From the IMG/VR virus record IMGVR_UViG_3300011113_000072, positions 1-22,857 of that record: a stretch of 22,857 nucleotides of DNA, one strand, 5' to 3'. The notes under the pieces are model-generated. The model ran no database searches, was not told the origin of the DNA, and saw only the letters and a program-made list of their open reading frames with translations. The position numbers were made by a program, and so were the translations under genes. Below are positions 6,540-13,923 of this stretch, piece by piece. The DNA comes from a virus. Each line of letters starts with the position of its first letter. Position 1 is the stretch's first letter.

Positions 6540-7967
6540 ATGGACAACACCCGATTGAACGCCGGCACTGGCGGCGACCTGATGGCGACCGACGAAGTAG
6601 CCTACAGCGGCGACACCGCCAAGGTGCAGCTTGTGCGGCTTGTGGACGTTGCCGGCGCAGAGGGCAGCAAGACGGTTTCGCCTCGCCTCGGCCTGACCGA
6701 TGCAGAGCTTCGCGCAAGCGCTGTGCCCGTCAGCCTCACCAGCACCACCATCACCGGCACTGTGGCCACTACGCAGTCGGGCAACTGGAGCGCCCGCACG
6801 CAGGACAGCGCCGGCAACGGCATCGGCTCTATCGCTGACGGCGCCGGCCTGACTTCGCTTGCCACTGCGATTGGCGCCACCAACTTCGTGGTCAGTGCAG
6901 CAAACAGCAGCACGGCGCAGCTCGCCAACGGCGCCACGTTCACCGGCACGATTGAAACGATCTTCAACCAGCAGGCCATTTCTGTTCTGCTGACAAGCGA
7001 CCAAGCGGGCACGCTCACGCTCAACCAGTACATCGACGTGGGCGGCACGCGGCGCATCAGCCAGTGGACGTTCTCAGTCGCTGCAAACGTGCCCTTCTCG
7101 CGCTGCTTTGTGGGCAATGGAAACTTCTTTAACCTGACCTTCCAGAACACGGGCGGCAGCACCACCACGACGCTGAATATCAACACGGCCTACGGCACGC
7201 TGCCGGCGGCCAGCAACCTGGGCAACATGCCGGTGGCGATCAATGAGGTCAACGGGTCTGCGCTGGCGCTTGGTCAGGCGGCTATGGCCTCATCGCTGCC
7301 TGTGGTGCTTGCGAGCAATCAGAGCGCGGTGCCAATCTCTGCCGCATCGCTCCCACTGCCAACCGGCGCCGCTGCCAGTCTGGCGCAAGCCAGCACCACA
7401 TCAGGTCAAACCGGCGTGCTGATGCAAGCAGCGGTGACGACCGCAGCGCCCACCTACACCACGGCTCAGACCAATCCGCTGAGCATGGACACGGCGGGCG
7501 GCCTAAGGGTTGCCACGCACCCTGTCACGCAGTCAGGGACTTGGAACGTCACGGTCAACGCAGCCATCGCAGCGGGTGCCAACGCAATCGGTGACGTAGG
7601 CCAGCAGTACCGCGCCAACGCGACCGGCGCAGCTTCGTTTGTTTCCGTCATGTCTCCCGCCACCCCAATTGCCACTGTTTGCAAAGCATCGGCGGGTCGT
7701 CTTCTCGGCTGGCAGCTTCAAAACTCGTCAGCAGCGATCCGCTCGGTCAAGTTCTGGAACACGGCGCAGGGATCGGTGACGCTGGGCACCACGGCAGCTT
7801 TGTTTGAGGTGGACATTCCAGCAGGCGGGCATGTCAATTTCAAGATCGAAGGAGGTATTGGCTTTGCCACTGCGATCACCTACGCTGTAACTGGTGCAAA
7901 GGGATTGACAGATAACACCGGCACGCTTGGCGTTAACGATGTTTCTGGTTGCCTACTTTTCGCGTAA
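6540..7967 (+). CDS. Long beta-rich virion protein with repeated spacer motifs
   Basis: The 475-residue product is rich in Ala, Thr, Ser and Asn with almost no charged clusters, typical of extended phage structural proteins. It contains recurring short units: 'TQSGNW' and 'TQSGTW' (each starting a strand), 'SSLPVVLASNQSAVPI', and 'NPLSMDTAGGLRVATHPV'. The LASNQSAVP-type phrase is common in phage virion proteins placed near tail or fibre genes. The C-terminal domain (about 365-475, 'GRLLGWQLQNSSAAIRSVKFWN' onward) looks like a compact sandwich with a membrane-free hydrophobic core. It starts one base after the preceding stop. It ends the GC-rich cassette. Possible roles are side fibre shaft or capsid fibre; none is proven. 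Confidence 0.7.
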   Translation: MDNTRLNAGTGGDLMATDEVAYSGDTAKVQLVRLVDVAGAEGSKTVSPRLGLTDAELRASAVPVSLTSTTITGTVATTQSGNWSARTQDSAGNGIGSIADGAGLTSLATAIGATNFVVSAANSSTAQLANGATFTGTIETIFNQQAISVLLTSDQAGTLTLNQYIDVGGTRRISQWTFSVAANVPFSRCFVGNGNFFNLTFQNTGGSTTTTLNINTAYGTLPAASNLGNMPVAINEVNGSALALGQAAMASSLPVVLASNQSAVPISAASLPLPTGAAASLAQASTTSGQTGVLMQAAVTTAAPTYTTAQTNPLSMDTAGGLRVATHPVTQSGTWNVTVNAAIAAGANAIGDVGQQYRANATGAASFVSVMSPATPIATVCKASAGRLLGWQLQNSSAAIRSVKFWNTAQGSVTLGTTAALFEVDIPAGGHVNFKIEGGIGFATAITYAVTGAKGLTDNTGTLGVNDVSGCLLFA

Positions 7968-7970
7968 ACC

Positions 7971-8237
7971 ATGCTTCTTTGGCAGCTCAACCTAGGCGGT
8001 GCCAATGTTTCCGCTCGCGTATCATGGGTCCAGTTTGATGCAGGGTCTATCCCTCGTCATGCCCAAATATCGTGGGTACAATTTGATACAAATGCTGCTG
8101 GTAATATCATCAATCCCGCAGAGGAATACAATCGCAGCAGAGTTGTGTATGTTACGTTAGAACCAACGTTGCAACTTAAACAGTCGGTTGCAACTAGAAC
8201 AGTGTATGTTCCGTATGAAGTTGTAGCCACTGTATAA
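7971..8237 (+). CDS. Small protein with duplicated SWVQFD unit
   Basis: The 88-residue product is not recognised. Residues 17-23 and 33-39 repeat V/I-SWVQFD with a 16-residue period, which suggests paired strands of one sheet. The C-terminal half alternates Tyr/Val/Thr strands (RVVYVTLEPTLQL, RTVYVPYEVVATV). Composition falls back to the AT-richer background after the first third. It starts three bases after the preceding gene with no clear ribosome site, so translation may be coupled. Position just upstream of the fibre-tail adaptor suggests a small tail or vertex protein. Confidence 0.65.
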   Translation: MLLWQLNLGGANVSARVSWVQFDAGSIPRHAQISWVQFDTNAAGNIINPAEEYNRSRVVYVTLEPTLQLKQSVATRTVYVPYEVVATV

Positions 8238-8256
8238 CAACATCATTTAACACACT

Positions 8257-8577
8257 ATGGCATTCCGCTGGCCCCAACACAACTTGTCACTGCCTACACC
8301 ACTCGACTATTCAATCGACTGGCGACGGTGGCTTAATGGTCGCACTATTCTCAATGTGTCTTGGTCAATTGAAGATGGTGGTGAAACTGTCCCATTTACG
8401 CCTGTAAGTGTTGTTAACAATTTGACAGCGTTAGCTGCCACCAACACCACCACTGTAGCCACCTTATATATACAAGGTGGTAGAAACAACATCGAATATC
8501 GCATCTTCTGCACCATTACACCTAGTGATGGCGCAGACGAAACGCGAGAGATTCGCATTCGAACGAAAGCATCATAA
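8257..8577 (+). CDS. Fibre-tail adaptor-like protein (Gp77 type)
   Basis: The 106-residue product shows the pattern of the small Ig-like adaptor I know from phage tail regions: 'PLDYSIDWRRWL' near the N-terminus, 'ILNVSWSIEDG', a Thr-rich 'ATNTTTVATLYIQGG' centre, and a final 'ADETREIRIRTKAS' strand. Such proteins are thought to connect fibres to the tail. The length is usual for the family. No ribosome site precedes ATG. The stop overlaps the next start (TAATG), linking it to the tail adaptor gene. Confidence 0.65.
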   Translation: MAFRWPQHNLSLPTPLDYSIDWRRWLNGRTILNVSWSIEDGGETVPFTPVSVVNNLTALAATNTTTVATLYIQGGRNNIEYRIFCTITPSDGADETREIRIRTKAS

Positions 8578-9302
8578 TGGCTTACAATTTCCTAGATCTC
8601 ACCAACGAAGCCTGCCGCCGTCTTAATGAAGTGGAGTTGTCTGTTGACAATTTCTCCATCACTAAAGGCTTTCAGAGCCATATTAAAGACGCTGTAAATT
8701 CGGCAATTCGTGACATCAACTACACCCATTATGAATGGCCTTTCAACCATTCAACGGTGGAGGAATCTGTCACTGCTGGCGTCACTCGCTATCCTCATCC
8801 TGTTGACGCAGCATTCGTTAATGTTGATACATTCCGTATCAAAGAGAATGCGACGTTTGGTAACGCCACGACGAAGCTGACGCTAATGGACTACGACGAA
8901 TATCTGTCGAAGTTTGTTGACCAAGAATATACGGCAGATGTAGGAATGCGTGCATGCCCTAAGAATGTATTCATGACCACCGGCAGTGAATATGGACTTG
9001 TACCAGTGCCTGACCAAGACTACGAAATCGTCTACGAATACTTCCGTGTTCCTGCTGATCTAGAACTACATGATGACGTTCCTACGATTCCAGAACGCTA
9101 CAGGTCGGTGGTTATTGACGGAGCTATGTATCACGCTTATCTGTTCCGTAGCAATGAACAAGCTGCGGCGATGGCTAAAGAGAAGTTTGACAAAGGAATC
9201 ATTCGTATGCGAACAATGCTCATTAGCACTGCAACACAATACATGCGTAGTGGTATGCTGCAGCCCGGCATGTTTACCATCTCCGGTCCACGAGTAAGGT
9301 AA
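8577..9302 (+). CDS. Tail/head-tail adaptor protein (SU10-type)
   Basis: The 241-residue product fits the podovirus adaptor, the ring beneath the portal that carries the nozzle (counterpart of T7 gp11). The N-terminal helix 'FLDLTNEACRRLNEVEL', then 'DAVNSAIRDINYTHYEWPF', a strand block beginning 'VTAGVTRYPHP', and C-terminal helices 'PERYRSVVIDGAMYHAYLF' with 'AKEKFDKGIIRMRTML' match the SU10-like adaptor pattern. Length is normal. It starts in the stop of the preceding gene and its own stop overlaps the nozzle start, so the three tail genes are translationally linked. Confidence 0.8.
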   Translation: MAYNFLDLTNEACRRLNEVELSVDNFSITKGFQSHIKDAVNSAIRDINYTHYEWPFNHSTVEESVTAGVTRYPHPVDAAFVNVDTFRIKENATFGNATTKLTLMDYDEYLSKFVDQEYTADVGMRACPKNVFMTTGSEYGLVPVPDQDYEIVYEYFRVPADLELHDDVPTIPERYRSVVIDGAMYHAYLFRSNEQAAAMAKEKFDKGIIRMRTMLISTATQYMRSGMLQPGMFTISGPRVR

Positions 9303-10855
9303 TGGCAGATAAGATTAATGAGTACAAGGTGATGCTACAAGGCGGCATTGTCACCGGATACGATGTATTCACTCAAGCCGAACAAGTTCCTGGTGGGGCT
9401 CTGGTGCTCGTCAATTACGAGCCTGCAATCAATGGTGGGTATCGTCGCATCAACGGCTATAGTAATGTTTACGGCACTGTGCCGGGCGTAGGGAATGTAT
9501 TAGGCGTTGCTGTTAATGAGTCTCTTGGCTCAGGTGTGTTTGCGTGGCGTGAGAACGGCAGTACCAATGGTTATTTCTATCGTTGGAACGGATCGACTTG
9601 GGTGGCGGTTTCCGTACATGCTTCCATTGTTGACGCTGGTATTGTTAAAATCAGAAGTGTCAATTTGAAATGGGGCACTGACAAACTAGTGTTTGTTGAC
9701 GGTGTTAATTTCGCTCAAGTGTATGACGGCACTAATTGCAACCGGATTAATTCGTCACTAGCTCCCACTGCTCCTAAATACGTTACATCATTTGCCAACC
9801 ATCTGTTTCTAGCTGGTGATGCAACACAGCCCTACAATCTTTATTTCTCAGCGCCACTGAACGAAAGCGACTTCTCTCCTGCGAATGGTGCAGGGATGAT
9901 AAACGTCGGCTTCAAGATTGTGCAGATTCGTTCATTTCGTGATGAGCTATTTGTCTTTGGTGAGAATAGGATTAAGAAGATTGTTGGCACCAACTTAGCC
10001 AACTTCGAATTGAAAGACGTCACAACCAATCTCGGATGTATTGCTGCCGATAGTGTTATTGAAGTTGCTGGCAATCTAGTATTTCTATCTCGTGATGGAT
10101 TCCGTCCTGTTAGCGGCACAGATCGAGTTGGTGACGTTGAGCTTACATCAATTTCCCCTCAGATTAAAGACAAGCTAGTCAATCTCATTGTGGATATTGT
10201 TGAAGGCGATGTTTTGCCTGATTCATTCAGTGCCGTCACAATCAACGACAAAACTCAATTCCGATTGCTGAATGGTGATGCTAGTGTCACAGGTATCCTC
10301 GGTGGGTTGCGTCAAACGATGCAGGGTAGAGGTTTTGAATACTCGTTGCTCAACGACATGATCGCTACGTGTGCCACCAGTGGATACTTGGGTACGCAAG
10401 AGCTTGTGTTGCATGGTGACAGCGCAGGTAAAGTGTATCAACAAGAAGTTGGTAGCTCATTCGATGGTAGAAACATATTGTCCGTCTATCAAACACCCTA
10501 CTACTATTTCGAATCACCAGTGACGCGTAAGCATTTCTACAATATTCACACGTTTATGCGTGCCAACGGAAATGTCAACATTGCGCTGGGTGTCAAGTAT
10601 AACTTCGAAGACACTGGTGTTTATACATTAAACCCAACCAATTACAACTTGACGACGTTAGGTGCTGCTGCTTTCTACAACGAAGCCATTTATGACGCTT
10701 CTGCTAGATATGACGGCAACCCTTCACCTGTTGTCAAGACGAGCATTCAAGGTAGTGGCATGTCGATATCGTTGCGGTATGTGTCGTTTGATACAAACCC
10801 TTCGCATGTGCTGCAAGGTATTGTTATTGAATTCACACCTGACGATAGGAGATAA
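9302..10855 (+). CDS. Tail nozzle protein (gp12-like beta-propeller)
   Basis: The 517-residue product follows the adaptor directly, as nozzle genes do. It has propeller-like strand units: 'AINGGYRRINGYSNVYG', 'VFAWRENGSTNGYFYRWNG', 'KWGTDKLVFVDGVNFAQVYDG', 'VTSFANHLFLAGDATQPY', 'IRSFRDELFVFGENRIKKI', 'GNLVFLSRDGFRPVSGT'. This matches the propeller of T7 gp12-like and SU10-like nozzles, which forms the end of the stubby tail and the DNA exit. The C-terminal part (about 390-517) has strands 'VTRKHFYNIHTFMRANGNV' and 'SISLRYVSFDTNPSHVLQG'. AAGG lies before the start, which overlaps the adaptor stop. No membrane segment is seen. Confidence 0.75.
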   Translation: MADKINEYKVMLQGGIVTGYDVFTQAEQVPGGALVLVNYEPAINGGYRRINGYSNVYGTVPGVGNVLGVAVNESLGSGVFAWRENGSTNGYFYRWNGSTWVAVSVHASIVDAGIVKIRSVNLKWGTDKLVFVDGVNFAQVYDGTNCNRINSSLAPTAPKYVTSFANHLFLAGDATQPYNLYFSAPLNESDFSPANGAGMINVGFKIVQIRSFRDELFVFGENRIKKIVGTNLANFELKDVTTNLGCIAADSVIEVAGNLVFLSRDGFRPVSGTDRVGDVELTSISPQIKDKLVNLIVDIVEGDVLPDSFSAVTINDKTQFRLLNGDASVTGILGGLRQTMQGRGFEYSLLNDMIATCATSGYLGTQELVLHGDSAGKVYQQEVGSSFDGRNILSVYQTPYYYFESPVTRKHFYNIHTFMRANGNVNIALGVKYNFEDTGVYTLNPTNYNLTTLGAAAFYNEAIYDASARYDGNPSPVVKTSIQGSGMSISLRYVSFDTNPSHVLQGIVIEFTPDDRR

Positions 10856-10857
10856 TT

Positions 10858-11592
10858 TTGGCAACAGGCTATGTGCGGCAAAGCGCCGCTGATATTGTTT
10901 CGGCAGAGGTTGTCCGAGCAGCACCACTCAATAACGAGTTTAATGCGCTGCGCGATGCCTTTGCTGTAACAACGGGACACGCTCACGATAACACCACTGG
11001 TGGTGGTGCTTATGTCGGCATTCTCGCTGACGTAGACGCTAACAACAAGGTCGTTGTAGACACGACGAACAATCGTGTCGGCATCTTTGCTGAAGTTGGC
11101 GGTATTCCCGTTGAGCAAGTGAGAATTGCTGACGGCAGTATTGTCCCTGTTACCACGAACGATATTGACCTTGGCTCCACTTCGGCACGCTTCAAAGCTG
11201 GTTGGTTTGCCGGCACTGTAACCACTGACACCATCGCTGCTACCACTGGCACATTCACCAATCTGTCAGCGGGTGCATTCACTGGTACGCTGACGGTTAA
11301 TGATATTGTCGTCAACGGCACTGCCGATTTCACCAACGCTGTGCTAGCTAACGTAGCTACACCAGTGGCGGCTACAGATGGTGCTAATAAGCAATATGTT
11401 GATAATGCCATTGCTGCTGTAATTGGTGGCACGCCTGTGTTGGGGAACATCAACATGGGTGGCTTTCGTGTCACTAACATGGGAGCGCCGGTTTCAGCAT
11501 CTGACGCATCACGTAAGCAAGACGTAGATAATGCTATCACCTTAGCTCGACGTCAGCGTTCAATTTCTTTTCTATTTACTGGAGCTATTTAA
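10858..11592 (+). CDS. Short tail fibre protein (TTG start)
   Basis: The start is TTG at 10858, chosen because TAGGAG lies six bases upstream and the next ATG would remove the conserved N-terminus. The 244-residue product opens with a virion-binding domain typical of podovirus fibres ('VRAAPLNNEFNALRDAF', then 'TTGHAHDNTTGGGAYVG'). Fibre strands follow, 'NDIDLGSTSARFKAGWF', 'TGTFTNLSAGAFTGTLTVND', and two closing units 'PVAATDGANKQYVDNAI' and 'PVSASDASRKQDVDNAI'. It ends soon after these units, so no receptor-binding head is present in the same chain. That function may be carried by the following three genes. Confidence 0.8.
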   Translation: MATGYVRQSAADIVSAEVVRAAPLNNEFNALRDAFAVTTGHAHDNTTGGGAYVGILADVDANNKVVVDTTNNRVGIFAEVGGIPVEQVRIADGSIVPVTTNDIDLGSTSARFKAGWFAGTVTTDTIAATTGTFTNLSAGAFTGTLTVNDIVVNGTADFTNAVLANVATPVAATDGANKQYVDNAIAAVIGGTPVLGNINMGGFRVTNMGAPVSASDASRKQDVDNAITLARRQRSISFLFTGAI

Positions 11593-11997
11593 ATGGCACT
11601 CGACCCACAATTTGCAGCAACACCTAAACTCGCTCATGGCGCACTATCTGGCGCAAATACTGACCGCACTGGCGCAACCACCACTAACATGGTTACCACG
11701 ATTGTTGCCCCGGCTGCAGGCACTCGTGTTCGACGTATTTCGGTTACGGCAACAGCAGCCACCACTGCTGGAATGATTCGATTCTTTTTACATGACGGCA
11801 CCACCGCTCGTCCTTGGTTTGAAGTGCCCGTCACTGCTATTACACCAACTGCTAGCGTCCCAGCATTTATTTCCACAATGACTGATACAACCAACCCTGA
11901 GTTGTTACCCATCACTCTACCTAGTGGTTGGAGTATTCGAGCTACAACTCATAATTCTGAAACATTCAGTGTAATTGTTGGTGGAGCCGATCTATGA
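11593..11997 (+). CDS. Small beta-rich virion protein of the fibre module
   Basis: The 134-residue product has 'AATPKLAHGALSGANTDRTG', 'TTIVAPAAGTRVRRISVTAT', 'GMIRFFLHDGTTARPWFEV' and 'LPSGWSIRATTHNSETFSV', a single beta-sandwich pattern common in small proteins next to phage fibre genes. Its function is unknown. GGAG lies before the ATG and the gene starts at the base after the fibre stop. The end overlaps the next start by four bases (ATGA), so the two are co-translated. It may form a collar or an adhesin accessory. Confidence 0.7.
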   Translation: MALDPQFAATPKLAHGALSGANTDRTGATTTNMVTTIVAPAAGTRVRRISVTATAATTAGMIRFFLHDGTTARPWFEVPVTAITPTASVPAFISTMTDTTNPELLPITLPSGWSIRATTHNSETFSVIVGGADL

Positions 11998-12527
11998 ACG
12001 ATGGAATTTTTAATTCCTATTTGAACGCTCCAACTATTGCCACCACCCCGATCAGGGTGACGCAGTACACCAGCGGCACCGGTACGTTTACGCCTTTGGC
12101 TCGCACGCGATGGATGCGGGTGACGCTAGTTGGCGGCGGTGGCGGTGGCGGCGGGCCTGGAGGGACTGGCAATGCGTCTGGTGGCAATGCTGCTGCGGCC
12201 TATTCGCAATGGGTACTCAAGACAACCGCACTTGCCTATGCCGTAGGAGCGGCAGGATCGGGCGGGGTTGCTGGCGGCTCTGGAAACAATGGTGGCAACA
12301 CAACGCTGGGCTCCTTGACCGCAAACGGTGGGGTTGGCGGCGAATCTTTTGCTAACGGCCAGCCGGGGCCAACTTACGGCGTAACCGGCCCATATGGCGC
12401 AGGCGGGCGCGGGGTTGGTGGAGGTTCTGCGGGCTCCGGGTTTGGTGCTGGAGGGGGCGCAGCAACTATTCCCAGCAACCCAGGCAATGCCGGCTCAGGC
12501 GGCCTCATCATCATCGAGGAATACTGA
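11994..12527 (+). CDS. Glycine-rich fibre-tip adhesin-like protein
   Basis: The 177-residue product has an N-terminal arm ('FNSYLNAPTIATTPI'), a strand segment 'GTGTFTPLARTRWMRVTLV', and then about 120 residues of glycine-rich sequence including an eight-glycine run. It closes with 'GSGGLIIIEEY', the typical end of glycine-rich phage tail domains. Polyglycine-helix adhesins such as the gp38 of T-even-like phages determine host range, and a similar role at the fibre end is inferred. The base composition is very high in G (43 of 60 G/C at 12121-12180), partly forced by glycine codons. It lies between the fibre and a fibre-assembly-like gene, the usual place for such an adhesin. Confidence 0.7.
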   Translation: MNDGIFNSYLNAPTIATTPIRVTQYTSGTGTFTPLARTRWMRVTLVGGGGGGGGPGGTGNASGGNAAAAYSQWVLKTTALAYAVGAAGSGGVAGGSGNNGGNTTLGSLTANGGVGGESFANGQPGPTYGVTGPYGAGGRGVGGGSAGSGFGAGGGAATIPSNPGNAGSGGLIIIEEY

Positions 12528-12528
12528 T

Positions 12529-13029
12529 ATGCGCTTTGCACTCATTCAAGGCGGCATCGTCGCTAACGTGGTGGAGCAGGAAAGCCTGCCAACCGTTCCG
12601 GGTCAGTGGGTCGCCTGCGGCAATGCTGGTCCTGGCTGGACTTACAACGGTGTCACTTTCACCGACCCCACTGCGCCGACCCCAGTCGTGCCGCCAAGCT
12701 GGTCTGACTCATCACTAAACCCAGAATACCACTGGGTTGACACCGGCCCATGGCGCGACCGATTCGGTATCGACTGGCTCGCCATCACTGCCAGCAGCAA
12801 CGAACTATGTAAAGCCGCAGCTCAATTATGGATTGATCGCAAATACATCAACCTCAAAGACCCGCGTAACGCCCAAGTGTTGGACGCACTTATTGCAACG
12901 TCACAGCCTGCAGCGAATGTATTGTTTGCCGGTAGCGGACCTATGACCACAACGAAGAAGAACGCCATTATCAATCCTATTACTACAGAATATGAACGTC
13001 ACGTTAAAGGACTGGTGCAGCCAGTATGA
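12529..13029 (+). CDS. Tail fibre assembly-like protein
   Basis: The start is ATG 12529, with GAGGA eight bases upstream; the same frame is open further 5' but that part overlaps the glycine gene out of frame. The 166-residue product opens with 'RFALIQGGIVANVVEQ' and 'GQWVACGNAGPGWTYNGVTF', the small N-terminal domain shared by many phage fibre assembly proteins, then a Pro-rich linker. The C-terminal half, 'WRDRFGIDWLAITASSNELC' to 'HVKGLVQPV', is helical and different in composition (29 of 60 G/C at 12841-12900 against 36 of 60 at 12601-12660). A chaperone role for fibre or adhesin folding is likely but unproven. Its stop lies within the start region of the next gene. Confidence 0.65.
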   Translation: MRFALIQGGIVANVVEQESLPTVPGQWVACGNAGPGWTYNGVTFTDPTAPTPVVPPSWSDSSLNPEYHWVDTGPWRDRFGIDWLAITASSNELCKAAAQLWIDRKYINLKDPRNAQVLDALIATSQPAANVLFAGSGPMTTTKKNAIINPITTEYERHVKGLVQPV

Positions 13030-13271
13030 TGATTCCTCAACTTAAACAGGACAAGGCAAATCATTTTATTTATGGTGCATTTGCCGCAGCGATTGCAGTA
13101 TTGGCATCTGGAATCGACCCAATTGTTATTTCAATTGGGGCATCTGCAATCATTGGTGTCGCTAAAGAAGTATTTGATTCAGTGACAGGTAAAGGTGAGC
13201 CAAGCTATGCCGATGCTGTAGCAACACTTGCTGGCGGCGTTGTTGTAGCAATATCGCACATTAAGTTTTAA
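13026..13271 (+). CDS. Small membrane protein, candidate holin
   Basis: The 81-residue product has a short charged N-terminus (MMIPQLKQDKANH) and three hydrophobic stretches: about 14-33, 34-48 and 64-79, with a charged loop 'KEVFDSVTGKGEPSYAD' between the last two. The pattern 'DK-x-x-HF-x-x-G' at the start and 'KE-x-x-D' in the loop resembles small phage membrane proteins of lysis regions that are seldom characterised. It overlaps the preceding stop by four bases. It opens the lysis module. Holin activity is possible, but the 3TM holin at 13920 is the better candidate. Confidence 0.6.
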   Translation: MMIPQLKQDKANHFIYGAFAAAIAVLASGIDPIVISIGASAIIGVAKEVFDSVTGKGEPSYADAVATLAGGVVVAISHIKF

Positions 13272-13280
13272 GGGAAGCAT

Positions 13281-13715
13281 ATGTTAAGGGTGGCATTCCG
13301 TTACAACGACGACCGTATATTCGCACGCGCTGTAACGTGGCTTAGAGGTGGTGATAGCGCTCATTGTGAAATTGCTCATGAATGGCGTGGAGAATTTCAC
13401 ACATGCACTAGTGCGTCGTTCATGGATGGTGGTGTTCGTCAGAAACGAATTCAACTATCACCAGACAAATGGCGCATCTATGAGATTCCTCAGATGCGAC
13501 AAACAGATGTGTTGGAATGGTTTTATCAACATCATTTGAAGAAGTATGATGTTGTTGGATTGCTTGGATTTGTGTGGCGTCGTATTGAAGGTAGCCAAAA
13601 GCGCTTCTTCTGCTCTGAGGCGTGCGCAGACATTCTCAGGCTACCCACCCCTCACCTATACGATTTAAGGCTCTTAGAGAGCGTTTGTGCGCGTTTTGGA
13701 CACCGTGTACAATAA
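13281..13715 (+). CDS. Permuted NlpC/P60-like (papain fold) enzyme
   Basis: The 144-residue product has the circularly permuted order of YiiX/YaeF-type papain-fold proteins. A His comes first ('DSAHCEIAHEW', His28) and the Cys later ('FFCSEACADIL', Cys111), with 'YDVVGLLGF' between them. In this superfamily His and Cys form the active site of amidases, peptidases or acyltransferases. The substrate is unknown. A role in cell-wall cleavage or virion processing is possible given its place in the lysis module. No signal peptide or membrane segment is seen. AAGGGAAG precedes the ATG. C-terminal residues after 120 are less typical. Confidence 0.65.
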   Translation: MLRVAFRYNDDRIFARAVTWLRGGDSAHCEIAHEWRGEFHTCTSASFMDGGVRQKRIQLSPDKWRIYEIPQMRQTDVLEWFYQHHLKKYDVVGLLGFVWRRIEGSQKRFFCSEACADILRLPTPHLYDLRLLESVCARFGHRVQ

Positions 13716-13728
13716 TATGGAGCAGAAT

Positions 13729-13923
13729 ATGGCAGAAGACGGCGGCTCACGTTTTTACGAGCTAGACAAACGCGTTGCACTACTTGAACAAGCACAAATG
13801 AATATCCAGAAGGAGCTTCATTCTATTTCAGCCAACTTGAGTAAGTTGGTGTGGGTGGTGATTACGGCGGTTGTTGTTGGTATTATGAATTTGATTATGA
13901 CGAAAGGCTCGGTGATGCCATGA
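13729..13923 (+). CDS. XhlA-like single-membrane-segment protein, lysis accessory
   Basis: The frame is open upstream, but ATG 13729 has GGAG six bases before it and begins after the preceding stop, so it is preferred over GTG 13687 or ATG 13717. The 64-residue product has a coiled-coil-like N-terminal half ('YELDKRVALLEQAQMNIQKE', 'LHSISANLSKL') and one hydrophobic segment (about 42-58, VWVVITAVVVGIMNLIM). This is the layout of XhlA/haemolysin-type proteins that assist phage lysis. The stop overlaps the next ATG (ATGA). Confidence 0.65.
   Translation: MAEDGGSRFYELDKRVALLEQAQMNIQKELHSISANLSKLVWVVITAVVVGIMNLIMTKGSVMP

Noticed and set aside
6602-7186. 194-codon minus-strand frame and several similar ones in the GC-rich cassette
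   Set aside because: GC-rich coding DNA lacks stop codons by chance in other frames. The translations show no family pattern, and the plus-strand genes are continuous and coupled.
3140-7967. Diversity-generating retroelement target or CRISPR-like array
   Set aside because: No template/variable repeat pair, reverse transcriptase or regularly spaced direct repeats were seen. The 18-residue repeats vary at all codon positions.
12394-12528. Upstream extension of the fibre assembly-like gene
   Set aside because: The extra 45 residues are an out-of-frame reading of the glycine-rich gene. ATG 12529 has GAGGA at proper spacing and gives the conserved N-terminus.
13687-13728. GTG 13687 or ATG 13717 as start of the XhlA-like gene
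   Set aside because: Both would overlap the preceding gene or its stop region and have weaker ribosome sites than ATG 13729.
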